This document shows, piece after piece, positions 24,440-35,239 of a stretch of DNA of 64,000 nucleotides. The first letter of the stretch is position 1. Each line of letters starts with the position of its first letter. The notes beneath the pieces were generated by a model. The model ran no database searches. It was not told where the DNA came from and saw nothing but the letters and a program-made list of their open reading frames with translations. Location: positions 21,019,017 through 21,083,016 of the forward strand of contig CM038466.1 in assembly GCA_021464415.1 (NCBI GenBank). The letters are read 5' to 3'. The position numbers were made by a program, and so were the translations under genes. This stretch comes from Lonicera japonica (lineage: Eukaryota > Streptophyta > Magnoliopsida > Dipsacales > Caprifoliaceae).

Positions 24440-25082
24440 GTAGAATGTTATTACTTACATATATAGCATATGAGGTTTGCTATTTAGTTATATACAATAA
24501 TGTCTCAAAAAATAAATACGCGTCAAGTGTTGAGAATAAAACTCTCTCAAGTAACTACTAATTCTTTAACACAAATACACTCGCACTAGGACGCTCTTGA
24601 TAGCACTCCATCCGGTCGTAATTCTCAATCTTAAATATTTTTAATGTCCGCGCATTTTGCTGATGTAGACCAAAGAGAGAACCAGCATGAATGCTTGTGT
24701 GGCTATGTGAAGTGAGCCAGCGCACATCACTTTAGTCGTCCAAATGCTTTCTGCATGTGCAATTGTTAATGTGTGACTATACCCATATTTATATATCAAG
24801 TGGCATAATGACTATTTCTTGAGGTTGTTTTCTCAATTGACTCTCCCAGAAAAGCCCAATCATTTCTGACCACTAAAAGCTTTTGATGGCATAATAATAA
24901 TAATAATACATTGAAATATTGGATGAATATGTCGAATTAATTATTGCGGGGTGTCCAGGGACATTGTTCCACCATGTTTAAGTGGTGGGTCCATGTTTAA
25001 CTGAAATATGGAGGAGACGCATCCTTTGAATCTCATCTCCTTCAATTCGAATCAAGGAAAAAAAAAACAAAAAGGAAGAAGT
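24440..25082. other. Intergenic, no gene seen
   Basis: AT-rich non-coding DNA between the P450 fragment and the MULE. No significant open frame and no terminal repeats recognised; only a short ATA run near 24890. Confidence 0.4.
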
Positions 25083-26029
25083 GATTGATCCGACTTTTTT
25101 GTCTAGATGGAGTTGTTATAAAACATAATTTGGTAAATGGGGGTACTTTTTGACATATTTAGGGGAATGGGGTAGAATATAAAAACGTGAGAGGGAGTGG
25201 TGTTTTTAAAGTTAAAAACGTTAGTGCCATTAACAATATATATATAAAAAAAATTACATGTAAAAACGCTAATGGATCTGACATTTTTACATGTAAAATC
25301 GCCAATTAGAATAGCGATTTTACATGTAAAAACGACACTGGCACTGGCATTTTTACCATTTTTTAACTCTTTGCTTTGTTTTTCAGTATATTTTCTTTGA
25401 TTTGGCTTTTTTTTTTTACTCTTTGCTTTGTTTTTCCATATCTTTGATTTGATTCGGTTTTTCCAGATCTTTTCTTTTGCCTTTGTTTTTTTTTTATTTG
25501 TTGCTTGATTTTACTAAAAGTTGAATTTTTTATTTAAAGTTATGGTATTGAAATTAAAAATAAAAGTATCAGTGAGTGAGTAAAAATTTAAGGGCTTACG
25601 TAAATTGTTGGTGTGAGAGTGTTATTTTTGAATTCTTGATCTTGATGCGTGTATAAAATTTATGTAATGATATACAATGCCTACTATAACATGCGTGTAT
25701 AAAATTTAAATTGTTCAGTACACATAACCTAATAATTCATAATAATTAAAATTTAACATAACTTAAAAAAGGTACATAAAGAAATAAAATATTTAGATAA
25801 ACCCATTACACATAATAGAGATTTGAAACGAACATAAACTTATCCGTCATGCATTAGACGAAGAAACTTAAACATCTGTATGATGAACATAAAAAAGAGG
25901 AAGACGCTTTTCTTACAATATAAGAAAAACATAATAAAACCCATGATTTCAATCAATCTTCAGTTGCATATGTGCATATGGACTCGTTGCCATTTTTTCA
26001 GCATTGTATTCAACACCTGGATTTAATGA

Positions 26030-26641
26030 CTATGCTCTCCATATTGTAGTTTGGTATACATTGTTCAACAAATCCTCTAGGTCGTGTCCGTGCAAAGATC
26101 CATTTGCATTGATTACCCATTCGAATTGAGTTGGTTGATGACTGCCGTTATCCAATGGAGGCTTATTCGAGTTGAACTTTGAAATCAAAATGACATGTTT
26201 ATTAATTGGCTCAGTTAATGGATGCAGTGAGCTTTGTCCAGATCCAACAATTCTCTAGTCTTCACCAAACACTTCAAACCAAAACTTGTCAAATAGAGTG
26301 TAGTCATAGTATACCCATTTATCCCATGTAATGTATAAATGTGGTGAGAATACAATAGGCATGTGATAAGTATTTAGCAAGTACCACAGATAGACATAAA
26401 ATAAAGGCGTCCATGAGTGCAAAGGCACGAACGCAAGTGGTGAACGATAGGGAAATTCGAGATTAGGCTAATGATATAAAAAAATTTTTAGCCTTAAAAA
26501 AAGAGATGGAGTCCGCAATATTCCTTGGCACATTGATATGGTTCTAAGAGCTTTATTTCGCAAGACTCGATCTCGTATTTCCTCTTGAATTTCAACTGGA
26601 ATGAAGGGAACCATATCTAGAATTGTAGAAGAGATGGCCAT
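26030..26641 (-). pseudogene. Unidentified 203-codon reading frame in MULE
   Basis: From ATG at 26641 one uninterrupted frame, except for two TAG codons (26470-26468 and 26257-26255), runs to a TAG at 26032-26030. No shift of frame is needed over 204 codons, so this was once coding. The N-terminal part (VPFIPVEIQEEIRDRVLRNK, then a TPSLFFKAKNFF stretch) faintly resembles an F-box, which is a weak guess. The middle (FYVYLWYLLNTYHMP, WDKWVYYDYTLFDKFWFEVF) is aromatic-rich, and the end (FEWVINANGSLHGHDLEDLL) matches no family I can name. Both internal stops could come from single C-to-T changes of CAG. It may be a captured host gene or a protein native to this element family. Confidence 0.5.
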
Positions 26642-27654
26642 ATTTTGTTTATAGTAAAATGGGAGTAAGATGATAGTTGAATTTTGAAAATGAGTGATAT
26701 TGGTGTGGGACGAGAGTAGTATAAATATTATTCTTATATAGGAGTGAAGTGGTGGATTTTTTTTTGTGTTATAAAATCACGCATTGATGTAAGTCTTGTA
26801 AAAGGAATAAAATTTTTAGTGATAAAGACTATTAAAGCGTAAATGTTGACAATCGTGTAAAATTATCAATTAAAGTAGTAGTTGTCACATTGATAAAAGT
26901 GAGAAGCATGCGCTTATACAGTGTTGTCAAATGTGTTGTAAGATCAAGCATTAAGAAGCTTGTGTTTCTATAGTGTTTTGATGTAACCAGACACTGTTAG
27001 TTTTTTAGATGATTTACTATGCTAATAATAGGATGGGGTGAGTTGACACTACTACTCACGAATTTTCAGATGATCTACTATGCAGTCACGTGAATGGTTT
27101 AACATATTTAAATTAGTAGTCAATGTTTTTTATAGTGAGTGGTCATATCATGTCTTCTTAATGCAGTGAGAGGTCCAATCATATTTATCGCAGGAGTAAT
27201 TCGTCAAATCACTCTTGAAAACACATATAAAAGATAAATGTTTATACACTTTAAGTATAGAACACACATTTAGTAGATGAACTACATTTTTTTCATTAAA
27301 TAAAAACTTAATACATAAATAGACACAAATACTTTCATAAAGTGTCCGTGGGTACAAGATGCATAAAATAAAACCATTACACATGAAAAACACTGAAACA
27401 TAAATACACATTAACTTAAATATTACATAGTAGATCATCTGATACATATGATAAACTAAATATCAATTAAGAATGCTCTTAAGGAATCTCCAGTACATCT
27501 TGTAGGGAAACGTTACGCCTTTTTCTACTAAGTACATGAGATCGGCATGTTCCTCCTACAGGAGTGAGAAGAGAGCAGCGGCGAGATGGGGGAGGACGGC
27601 GCGAGGAAAAGAAGAAAGGAGAAGATTATGTTTCGATTTAGGGGTTTAAAGCTT

Positions 27655-27745
27655 GGAGCGATTTTACATGTAAAATCGCTGGTGGGATTGGCGATTTTAC
27701 ATGTAAAATCGTTAATTCCACTAGCGATTTTACGTGTAAAATCGT
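27655..27745. repeat. Three palindromic units in the right TIR
   Basis: CGATTTTACATGTAAAATCG, a perfect 20-bp palindrome, occurs at 27659-27678 and 27692-27711, and once more at 27725-27744 with one changed base (ACGTGT centre). Spacing is about 33 bp. The left TIR has three matching but more diverged units at 25250-25350. Repeated subterminal palindromes may be transposase binding sites, which is inference. Confidence 0.8.
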
Positions 27746-28105
27746 TAGTCCTTCCGGCGTTTTTAAACTGTAATTTTTTTTTAAATCGTTATTGCGTCTA
27801 ACATTTTTATCTTTAAAAATGATACTCCCACTCACGTTTTTATAGCACTCACGTTTTTATAGACAACCTTATTTCCCCAATTAACTTCAAAAGTACCCCA
27901 TTCACCTAATTAAGTTTTAAAACTACCCTAGTGCATGGTACAAAAAATTCGATTGATCCTGACTTATGAGACTAGCTAGGTGGGTGGGTGGGTTGGGGGG
28001 GGGGGGTAAGGGAGTGGGGGTGTACGGGCATGATATATATAAATTGAAATATATGTTTTTTAATAAAGATAAATGCATCGTGTTATTTGTTTTTTGCTAT
28101 GCTAT

Positions 28106-28474
28106 GGGCCTGTTTGGTATCTATCTATTTTTTTTTGCCAAATTTTAAAAATTCAACTCAAAATCAACTTACTTTTATACTTACCAAAATTTATTTCATT
28201 TTACTTTCTCTTTCTAAAAAAACTTTTAAAACACCATAACTTTAAATTCAAAATTCAAAAATCAAAATTAAATAAAAAATATATATTTAAAATATATTCG
28301 TCGAGATCTATAAAATAAGATCCATTGTGACTATTTTTTGAAATTTTTTTATGAGAATTTTTGTTGGTTGAAAAAAACTCAAACAAAAATCAAATTCACT
28401 TTTCAACATACTTCTAAATTCTACCAAATACCATATTTTAAAAACTCAACTTAAAACATCCACCAAACAACCCC
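28106..28474. mobile_element. MITE-like element, GGGCCTGTTTGG termini
   Basis: The left end GGGCCTGTTTGGTATC and the right end, read inward as GGGGTTGTTTGGTGG, form short inverted termini typical of plant hAT-type MITEs. TATG is present on both sides. The interior is AT-rich and non-coding. Confidence 0.55.
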
Positions 28475-29639
28475 TATGTATTTTGGATAGACAATAGTTA
28501 TAGGAAGTTTTTGTACATTTTTATCAACTTTTCTCAATTTGTCAACGTTCGATCTTGGAGAGAAAGTGTAAAAGGGTTGTATTTTGTTACTTGAAAGAAG
28601 TGTAGGGAACATTATTTTGTTTTTATTCGATCAATTTTGAATTGTGGGGGTTTCCCCCCCAATAGACTTGAATATATATATAGTTTAGCACATAAAAATT
28701 ATGCTAAAACGTCCAGGTGCAGATCTTAACAACTCTTGAGAAAAACAAAATAAGCCAAGGGTGGATATTGAACCTATCTCATCAATTTCAACATCATCCT
28801 AAGAAAATTATTTAGATACTTATAATTTCCTATAGAGCTTTGATATTTAGATACTTGGATACTTAAAATGACATGTCAAATTACATATTAACAAAACAAA
28901 ATGATGCTGTTATATGCTATATATATATATAAAATAATTTATTTTTTGAAATTTTTATACATAATTTTACTGTCATAATTGATCAATGTTTTTTTTGTAG
29001 ATTTGGACGAGTAAATTTTAAATATATTATTTTTATTAAAATTTAATTTTGTTTTCTTTCAAATAACGATAAAAGAAGAAATTTTAACCATGTCAGTGTC
29101 AGACGAATGTAATGTGGTCTATCCTTAAAAAATTGATGGAATAAGAAATGGAAAGCTGATAATGAAAATAATAAAATAGTAATGAAACATCAATTTAAGT
29201 GATCAGACGTGTCCATTAGTGTTGAATAAGACCAAATAAGAGTTCTATTCAAAACAGCGATGTTTTAAGGTCTTTAAAGTCAAGCCATGTGAATCTAACT
29301 TTAAAAAGTATTAGACTTAATTTATTTTTTATATAAATTGATCTGGCATATATTATTTTAATGATACGATAGAGTCATATATTTAATGTATTATTTATTT
29401 ATCTTTTTATTTAATTAGTGCCACATTTACTTGTTATAAAATTGTATATATACTTTATTAACATAATTAGCTCCACGCTAATTTATGGAGTGTGAATATA
29501 TATAAATTCCATCTCAATGGTCGACATGAGCAATGCAAATACTCTGCTAAAAACAATGGTGTCTTTGTTATGTATGAGCCCGGAGTCGAAAATTTAATCT
29601 TGCCTTTTTGATCGACTGATTGAATTATATGAGCATTAA
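28475..29639. other. AT-rich intergenic with old duplicate relics
   Basis: No gene is seen. Scraps such as AAAACAGCGATGTT near 29253 and GCCATGTGAATCTAA near 29284 echo 21845-21955 and 46518-46625, suggesting an older and more eroded round of the same local duplication. Confidence 0.35.
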
Positions 29640-29975
29640 TGCAAATTATTTTTGTATTTTGTCACTTTGATCGAGCCTTATTTATAAAAATTATTTATTA
29701 ATTTTGTGCCGTCCATATGAATTGAACATATCTTTTTATCAAAGGTGGTGAATGGAGTGTAAAAAACAAAATAATTTTGACAAAATCTTTCGATTTAATA
29801 ATTTATCAAATTTAATTGTCAAAGTCTCGGAATTACATGTGTACAAGAACTGGTCATTTTTCTTGTGCAGATCGATGAAAAGATGAACTCCTTGTTCTCT
29901 TCCCACACATTATAGTTTGATTCTTGAAAAATCTAAATTCCTTTCTCATCCTTTCCAAAATTGAACATTGAATAT
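29640..29975. repeat. Relic of AAA-ATPase 3' flank
   Basis: This stretch is similar, with gaps, to 34310-34570, the DNA just downstream of AAA-ATPase copy 1 (shared TTGTCACTTTGA, GTCCATATGA, TGTCAAAGTCT and CTAAATT-CTTT landmarks). It thus looks like the 3' flank of a former AAA-ATPase copy that stood to the left of copy 1 and is otherwise lost. Confidence 0.55.
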
Positions 29976-30647
29976 TGTTGTGTTTTTTGCTCGGTTCCAA
30001 ACTCAAGAAAAAGATGAGTTTTGTTGGAAATCGGATTTTCTGGCTTGTAATCAAACTTGCGGAAAAAGTGCAAAATAGAATTTGCACTAAACAGAAGTAA
30101 AGATTGCACGCGGAAAAAGTGCAAAAACACTTTTGCACTCTTTTTGCGTCTACGTGGAAAAGGTGCAAAATCCGTTTTGCACCTGGACGGAAAAAGTAGG
30201 TTTCCTTATCAAACTTGGTTTCCTTGTTTATTTTGGTCTCTATTACCTTGTTAATAGTTTCCATATTTACGTAGTATTGTTATTACCTTATTCTAGATTG
30301 GATGGACTCTATTATATTGTTTTATATAGATAGAATCATTCAATAGATTAAGGCAATAAAAAAGAGATATTTTTCTGTTTGTGGGATTTGTAGGAGAGTT
30401 CATCTTGTTGTGAGAGAGAGGTTAAAGGGCTGTTGATTTTCTTCTTCTGTGAGAGCTTTGAGTGCAATAATTCTTGTGATAGATTATGTAATCGTTTTCA
30501 AAGAATTAGTGAAATCTTCGTTTGTCGAATATTGTGTGTTCCATTATCTATCCTCTTGCTTTTTTCTCATCCTTATTATCTCTAGTTATTAATATCCACT
30601 ATTTGAATTACGATTCGTGGCGTGATTTATTGTTAATAATCACAACA
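29976..30647. mobile_element. Solo LTR, 672 bp, TSD AATAT
   Basis: It begins TGTTGTG and ends CACAACA, with a perfect 5-bp target duplication AATAT (29971-29975 and 30648-30652). These are the features of an LTR left after recombination between the two ends of a retrotransposon. The interior has repeated hairpins built from GTGCAAAA and TTTTGCAC near 30067-30185. No internal region is present. A second member of the family lies at 51924-52631. Confidence 0.85.
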
Positions 30648-30879
30648 AATATAACTTACAATATGTACATCCAAGTCAAGTCATGAGGAGAATAGTCTTT
30701 CCCATACGAAAAAGAAAAAAAAAGTCTCCGGCTGAGCAGCTGAGTGAACAGGGCAAAAGAAAAGTAACTGTGTGAAGCTTCCAGGAAATTTAAAAAGAAA
30801 CTTGGATTCTACGTTTTAGCTAATTTCAAAGTCCACGCTGTCAACTCCACATTCTTGATCAAATCTAATTTTCATTTTC

Positions 30880-30885
30880 TATAAA
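30880..30885 (+). promoter_or_regulatory. TATA box of AAA-ATPase copy 1
   Basis: TATAAA stands 70-75 bp before the ATG at 30955, inside a stretch conserved with copy 2. At the corresponding place copy 2 (around 35860) reads ACGTAAA, so the box is lost there. Confidence 0.5.
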
Positions 30886-30954
30886 CCAACACACACCATC
30901 ATTCTCCAGATTCACCCCCAGTAACCACTCTCATAATCTCTCAGTTTTCCCACA

Positions 30955-33900
30955 ATGTCTTTTTCATCAGAATCCAAATTGGCCATGGCCAAAACAGCCC
31001 TCTCCGCTGCCGGCTCCATCGCTGCGGCAACCATGGTGGCCCACACGCTTCTCCGTGATTATATGCCTCAAGAAATCCAAGACTACTTTTATTTAGGAAC
31101 ACGAAACTTGTTCCATCGCTTTTCGAACCAATTAACAATGTCCATTTACGAGTTCGAGGGCCTTGTCAGCAACGAAATCTACGAGGCTGCCGAACCTTCT
31201 TTCACAACCAGAATCTCTCCCAGCACGCTCCACCTCAAAGTCAGCAAACTCGAGAAAGAAAAGAACATAACCCAGTGGCGTAGCCAGGAATTTGAAGCCG
31301 GGGGTGCGCAATATTGATGATATGTTTGTGTACTTTCTATGTCAATGGGAAAGGATTTGCAGTAGAAGGCTAAGAACACTTGAATTCTCATGTTTTGTTG
31401 AACTTTGCTGCAGGTCCAGCTCTTACTTTCCTCTATTTTGTTGTAAGTAGGGGTAGCACTGGTATACAAATACATAGGGTACCTAATTTTCAAGATCCAG
31501 TACTGGTTGAAAAAGTAAAAGTTACCGCTTATAACGAAGTTGGTCTTTTTAGTTTAGCTACACTTTCCTAGTTGAAGCCACTTCTTTTCCTTGGCACAAA
31601 ACGACCACTAAAGATGAGGGACATTCCGCTTCTTGCACATAAAGACCATTCAAAGACCAATTATAAGATTTTTAATTTCAATATGCAAATGTTGGAGGCT
31701 AAAAATCCTATATTGATATCTTTCCATTTATTCATACTTCTTCATTCTAAAATCAACTTTATAAATTCAACATTTATTCTATTTATAACTAATAATTAGA
31801 ATTTAGACCTAAATCAATTAAACATTTTTCAACAAATCAACTTGTTTCAAAGTTCAAACCTAAGTTTCAAAGTTAGGGATTTAGGAATTAGGGCAATACA
31901 ATGAATCAATGATAAATTCATAAATTGATGAGCAAACTAATAAAAAATTAGGGATTTATTTAGGAATTAGGGCTTAACAAAAGCTTCAAACCCAAATAAA
32001 GTTAAACAAAAGTTTCAAGTTCAAACCTAACTTTGATTCATCAAGAAGACAAGAAATATGGAAGAAACCTGAGTGAGTGGCTGAGTGGCCGGTTGCCTGA
32101 GGCTGAGTGAGTCACCTGGACGGAGAGCCGGAGAGGTGGTCGCCTGGTCGATGCTCGGCGGAGACTGTGGAGCAGTGCTGTAGTGGCGTAGCAGAGAAAG
32201 AGAGGTAGGTTCAGCGGAAAAAAATTAAAAATTTTCCGAAACCGTCGGGGGTGCGCACGCACCCCCTCGTCTCTACTTCGCAACGCCCCTGAAATAACCG
32301 CCGCCATGGAGAGGAACGAGGAACTCACTGACCAATACAATGGTGCCAAGTTCAAGTGGATTTGGGTATGCCAAAAAGTCAACTCAACCGAATTTTACAA
32401 TCCTCGGGACATGAACTCGACCCTTAGATCCGAGGTTCGATCCTTTCAACTGACATTTCACAAGAAACACAAAGACATGGTCCTCGAATCTTACTTGCCT
32501 TACATCTTGAAAGAAGCGAAGGCAAAAAAGAACGAGAATAGGACTGTAAAGATCTTCACGATAGATACAGAAACGCCTATTCCCATTATGGGTCCGCGTG
32601 GACCTCGGTGAATTTGGACCACCCAGCAACTTTTGACACGGTGGCGATGGATTTGGAAGTAAAGGAAATGGTGATGAAGGATTTGGAGAGGTTTATTAAG
32701 AGAAGAGAGTATTATAGAAAGGTGGGTAAGGCTTGGAAAAGAGGGTACTTATTGTATGGACCGCCTGGGACTGGGAAATCGAGTTTGATCGCGGCTATGG
32801 CCAATTATTTGAATTTTGATATATATGATTTGGAGTTGACTGATATTAGGCATAATTCAGAGCTGAGGAGACTTTTGGTGGGGACGGCAAACCGGTCCAT
32901 ATTGGTGGTGGAGGACATTGATTGTACCATCGAGTTGCAAGATAGGTTGGTTTCAGCTTCTCCTAAGAAGAATCAAGGACTTCATCATCAAGAAGAAGAA
33001 AGCAAGGTTTGTCTTCAGGTTTTTTTTTTTAATATCTTATTGCCTAAAATGAATTTGCATTTGGAGTTTAGCTACACGACTGAGGAGTGGTTTAAAAATG
33101 TGACTCTGGCATCGGTACATTAAAGCAATAAATATATATATATATATCTCACATATGCCTTGTAAATTAAAGCATGATACCATGACACGGAATAAAATTT
33201 ACACAAAATTATTGGGTATGGGTAGACCCATTAGACTTGTTTTACTTAACGAATCATGTTTGTGTATATTCGGGAAACCAGTAACCATCCCGTGAGACCT
33301 GAAAAACATTGTGAATACTTTATATAGCTGAAATTGTGATTACTTTGTTGTGTATACGTAGTTGAGGGGATCAATGTCATTCTAGACCAAAAGATACCAT
33401 AAATATGAAATTCAAGGTTTTAACCCAAGTTTTCCTCTTTTTTATACTAATTACTATTTGATTGTGTTGATTTAGCAAAAATGGTGTTCCAATTTAAATT
33501 TTGTTTCAATTAAAACGAATTGGTTCGTGTCATTCGTTACACGTATGAATTGAATTTTTCTGCCCCTTTATTAAAGGAATCGTGCTCACATGGCTGAATC
33601 CCCTTTTCAATCTACACAAATCCCATCCATTGCTAGGTCTAGTCACATCCACTAACAAGTAAACTTATGATACATAGTCGCTTTTTGAGTCCCAAACCCC
33701 AGTCACCCTAAAATTACTTGTTTGTAACATACACCATTGTTTGCAGTTGACTCTACCAGGTTTTCTCAATTTCATCGACGGTCTATGGTCGAGTTGTGGG
33801 GACGAGCGAATCATAGTGTTCACCACTAATCATAAAGAAAAGCTCGACCCTGTATTGTTACGGCCTGGTCGCATGGACCTTCACATTCACATGTTTTGTT

Positions 33901-34196
33901 GCACCCCTTGCGGCTTCAAACTTCTTGCAGCTAATTACCTTAACCTTAAAGATCATGAGCTTTTCGGAGAGATTGAGGAACTGATTAGAACAACGGAAGT
34001 AACGCCCGCTGAGGTGGCTGAGCAGTTGATGAAGAATGATGATCCAGATGTTACTCTTAGTGGCCTAATTGATTTTCTTCATATGAAGAGGAAGGAAATC
34101 GAAGAGGCAGAGATAAAGAAAGTACAACTAGAGTCTATTGAGAAGGAGAAGGAGAGCGAGAACGAAGAACAATCAGTTGTCCAGTCTAATAATTAG
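30955..34196 (+). pseudogene. AAA-ATPase (BCS1/OM66-like) copy 1, interrupted
   Basis: A plant AAA-ATPase of the ASD/OM66/BCS1-like group, proteins anchored by the N terminus in mitochondrial or ER membranes. The first exon encodes a hydrophobic N terminus (to about residue 30) and the AAA-associated domain. It is broken after KEKNIT by a 1019-bp hAT element (31273-32291) and resumes with MERNEELTDQYNGAKF. One base has been lost near 32561-32568: the frame before it ends in a stop at 32609, while the +1 frame restores YRNAYSHYGSAWTS. From there the AAA domain is whole: Walker A GPPGTGKSS, Walker B ILVVEDIDC and, after an intron at 33007-33746, FTTNHKEKLDPVLLRPGRMD. It ends at TAG 34194-34196. 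Without the element and with the lost base it would be a normal two-exon gene. Splicing out the element, or a sequencing error at the shift, are alternatives to full loss of function. Confidence 0.85.
31273..32291. mobile_element. Non-autonomous hAT element in AAA-ATPase copy 1
   Basis: The left end is CAGTGGCGTAGCCAGG and the right end, read inward, CAGGGGCGTTGCGAAG. Both continue into a GGGGGTGCG box. The 8-bp flanks ACATAACC (31265-31272) and AAATAACC (32292-32299) agree at seven of eight positions. AAA-ATPase copy 2 has the unoccupied site with a single copy of this sequence at about 42606-42613, which proves insertion. No transposase is encoded. Confidence 0.9.
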
Positions 34197-34591
34197 GATC
34201 AATTATACAGATTCGAAGGAATAGGCAGTAAAGAAGATCGAGGAAATATATAAATGTAGTTGGATGGTGCTTAGTGTTGGCGTTGTAATATTGCAGTAGG
34301 AAAATGAAAATTATTTGTGTTTGTCACTTTGACTGAGCTTTCGTGTTGTCCATATGAGTTGAAAGTATCTTTTTACTAAAAGTGATGTAAAAAATAAATT
34401 AAATTTGACCTGATTCAATAAAATAAATCTGTCAAAGTCTTGTAATTATATATGTATTCATAAATTTTTTTTGTCATTTTTCTTCTAAAAATTACATATG
34501 AAACGACAGAGTCCTTATTCTCTTGCCATTCATCACAGTTTGATTTTTGAATCTAAATTACTTTTTCCCTATTATAAAAGGGTGCTATTAG

Positions 34592-34884
34592 CCAATGGCC
34601 TTGTAGCCTAGTGGCATCCTCTCTAGTCTTGTATTAGAGAGGTCACATGTTCGAAACCCATGGATGCGGTATTCGAACTTAATAAAGTGGTACTTAATAA
34701 AAGTGGTTTGTCCACCCACAAAGTGGTACTTAATAAAAGTGGTTTGTCCACCCTTTGTGGGTGGTTGGATATGTCCACCTCTTATGTGGGTGGTTGTTGA
34801 TGCATATGGTGTGGTTGTGTGGTTGGTGACGCGAATTCTATGTCTGACTCCATATAATTGTCTTTGATATGAGGTAAAAAAAAT
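34592..34884 (+). mobile_element. tRNA-derived SINE
   Basis: The head has a polymerase III A box TAGCCTAGTGG (34604-34614) and B box GTTCGAAAC (34649-34657) at tRNA-like spacing, and the element ends in an A-run near 34876. The body has a direct repeat of AAGTGGTACTTAATAAAAGT plus GGTTTGTCCACCC at 34685 and 34721, followed by three more GTCCACC/GTGGGTGGTTG palindromic strings. Related GTCCACC...GGTGGTTG text occurs at 22395-22445 and 47368-47425. Target duplications are unclear. Confidence 0.65.
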
Positions 34885-35239
34885 TTCCAGGATAAAAAGC
34901 AAACGTTGGCAAACTTAGATTTATGCTTTAATAAGAAGACAAAGGTGAAATTAAATTTGTTATTTGTAAAAAAGTGTTCCTCATTTCTCTCACAATATCT
35001 AATTAAACACATTACAATTAGACTTTGTTAAGCAAAATTAAAGTGATCGAAGAAGTAACGAGAAAAAAAAATGAATATTCTTTCGATCTTCTATACAAGA
35101 ATATGCACCTTAATTTTGACAATAGTGTTAAGAAAAGATATAATTGGATTTCTCGTTCTTTTTTAAAAAAAAGTATCAAAACTAAAAAATAAGGGTGCCT
35201 TCTCGAAGTCCGACAACATTGAATATAACTTGTTTGCAT

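Larger units (their letters stand above)
25092..27950. mobile_element. Non-autonomous MULE, 2.86 kb, long TIRs, 9-bp TSD
   Basis: Perfect 9-bp direct repeats GATTGATCC flank it (25083-25091 and 27951-27959), the hallmark of Mutator-like insertions. The left terminus starts GACTTTTTTGTCTAGATGG and the right terminus, read inward, GAATTTTTTGTACCATGC. The inverted similarity runs inward more than 250 bp, through TAAAAACGTGAG and a zone of repeated ACATGTAAAA palindromes (25250-25350 and 27655-27745). The interior has no transposase, so the element must have depended on one elsewhere. It carries one decayed reading frame on - (26641-26030), making it a candidate gene-capturing (Pack-MULE-like) element. 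Confidence 0.88.

Noticed and set aside
27586..27835. Repetitive peptides (ILHVKSL repeats) on both strands
   Set aside because: They result from reading the palindromic DNA units of the MULE arm in both directions; the symmetry explains open frames on each strand.
31273..32291. An ordinary intron of AAA-ATPase copy 1
   Set aside because: The segment has hAT inverted termini and 8-bp flanking repeats, and copy 2 shows the unoccupied site; this family normally has no intron there.
32041..32382. A 113-codon - strand gene near the right end of the hAT element
   Set aside because: It spans the element border and part of AAA-ATPase coding sequence on the other strand; it is an antisense shadow.
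34600..34660. A tRNA gene, because of A-box and B-box matches
   Set aside because: There is no acceptor stem or cloverleaf; the boxes head a longer repeat with an A-run end, which fits a SINE.
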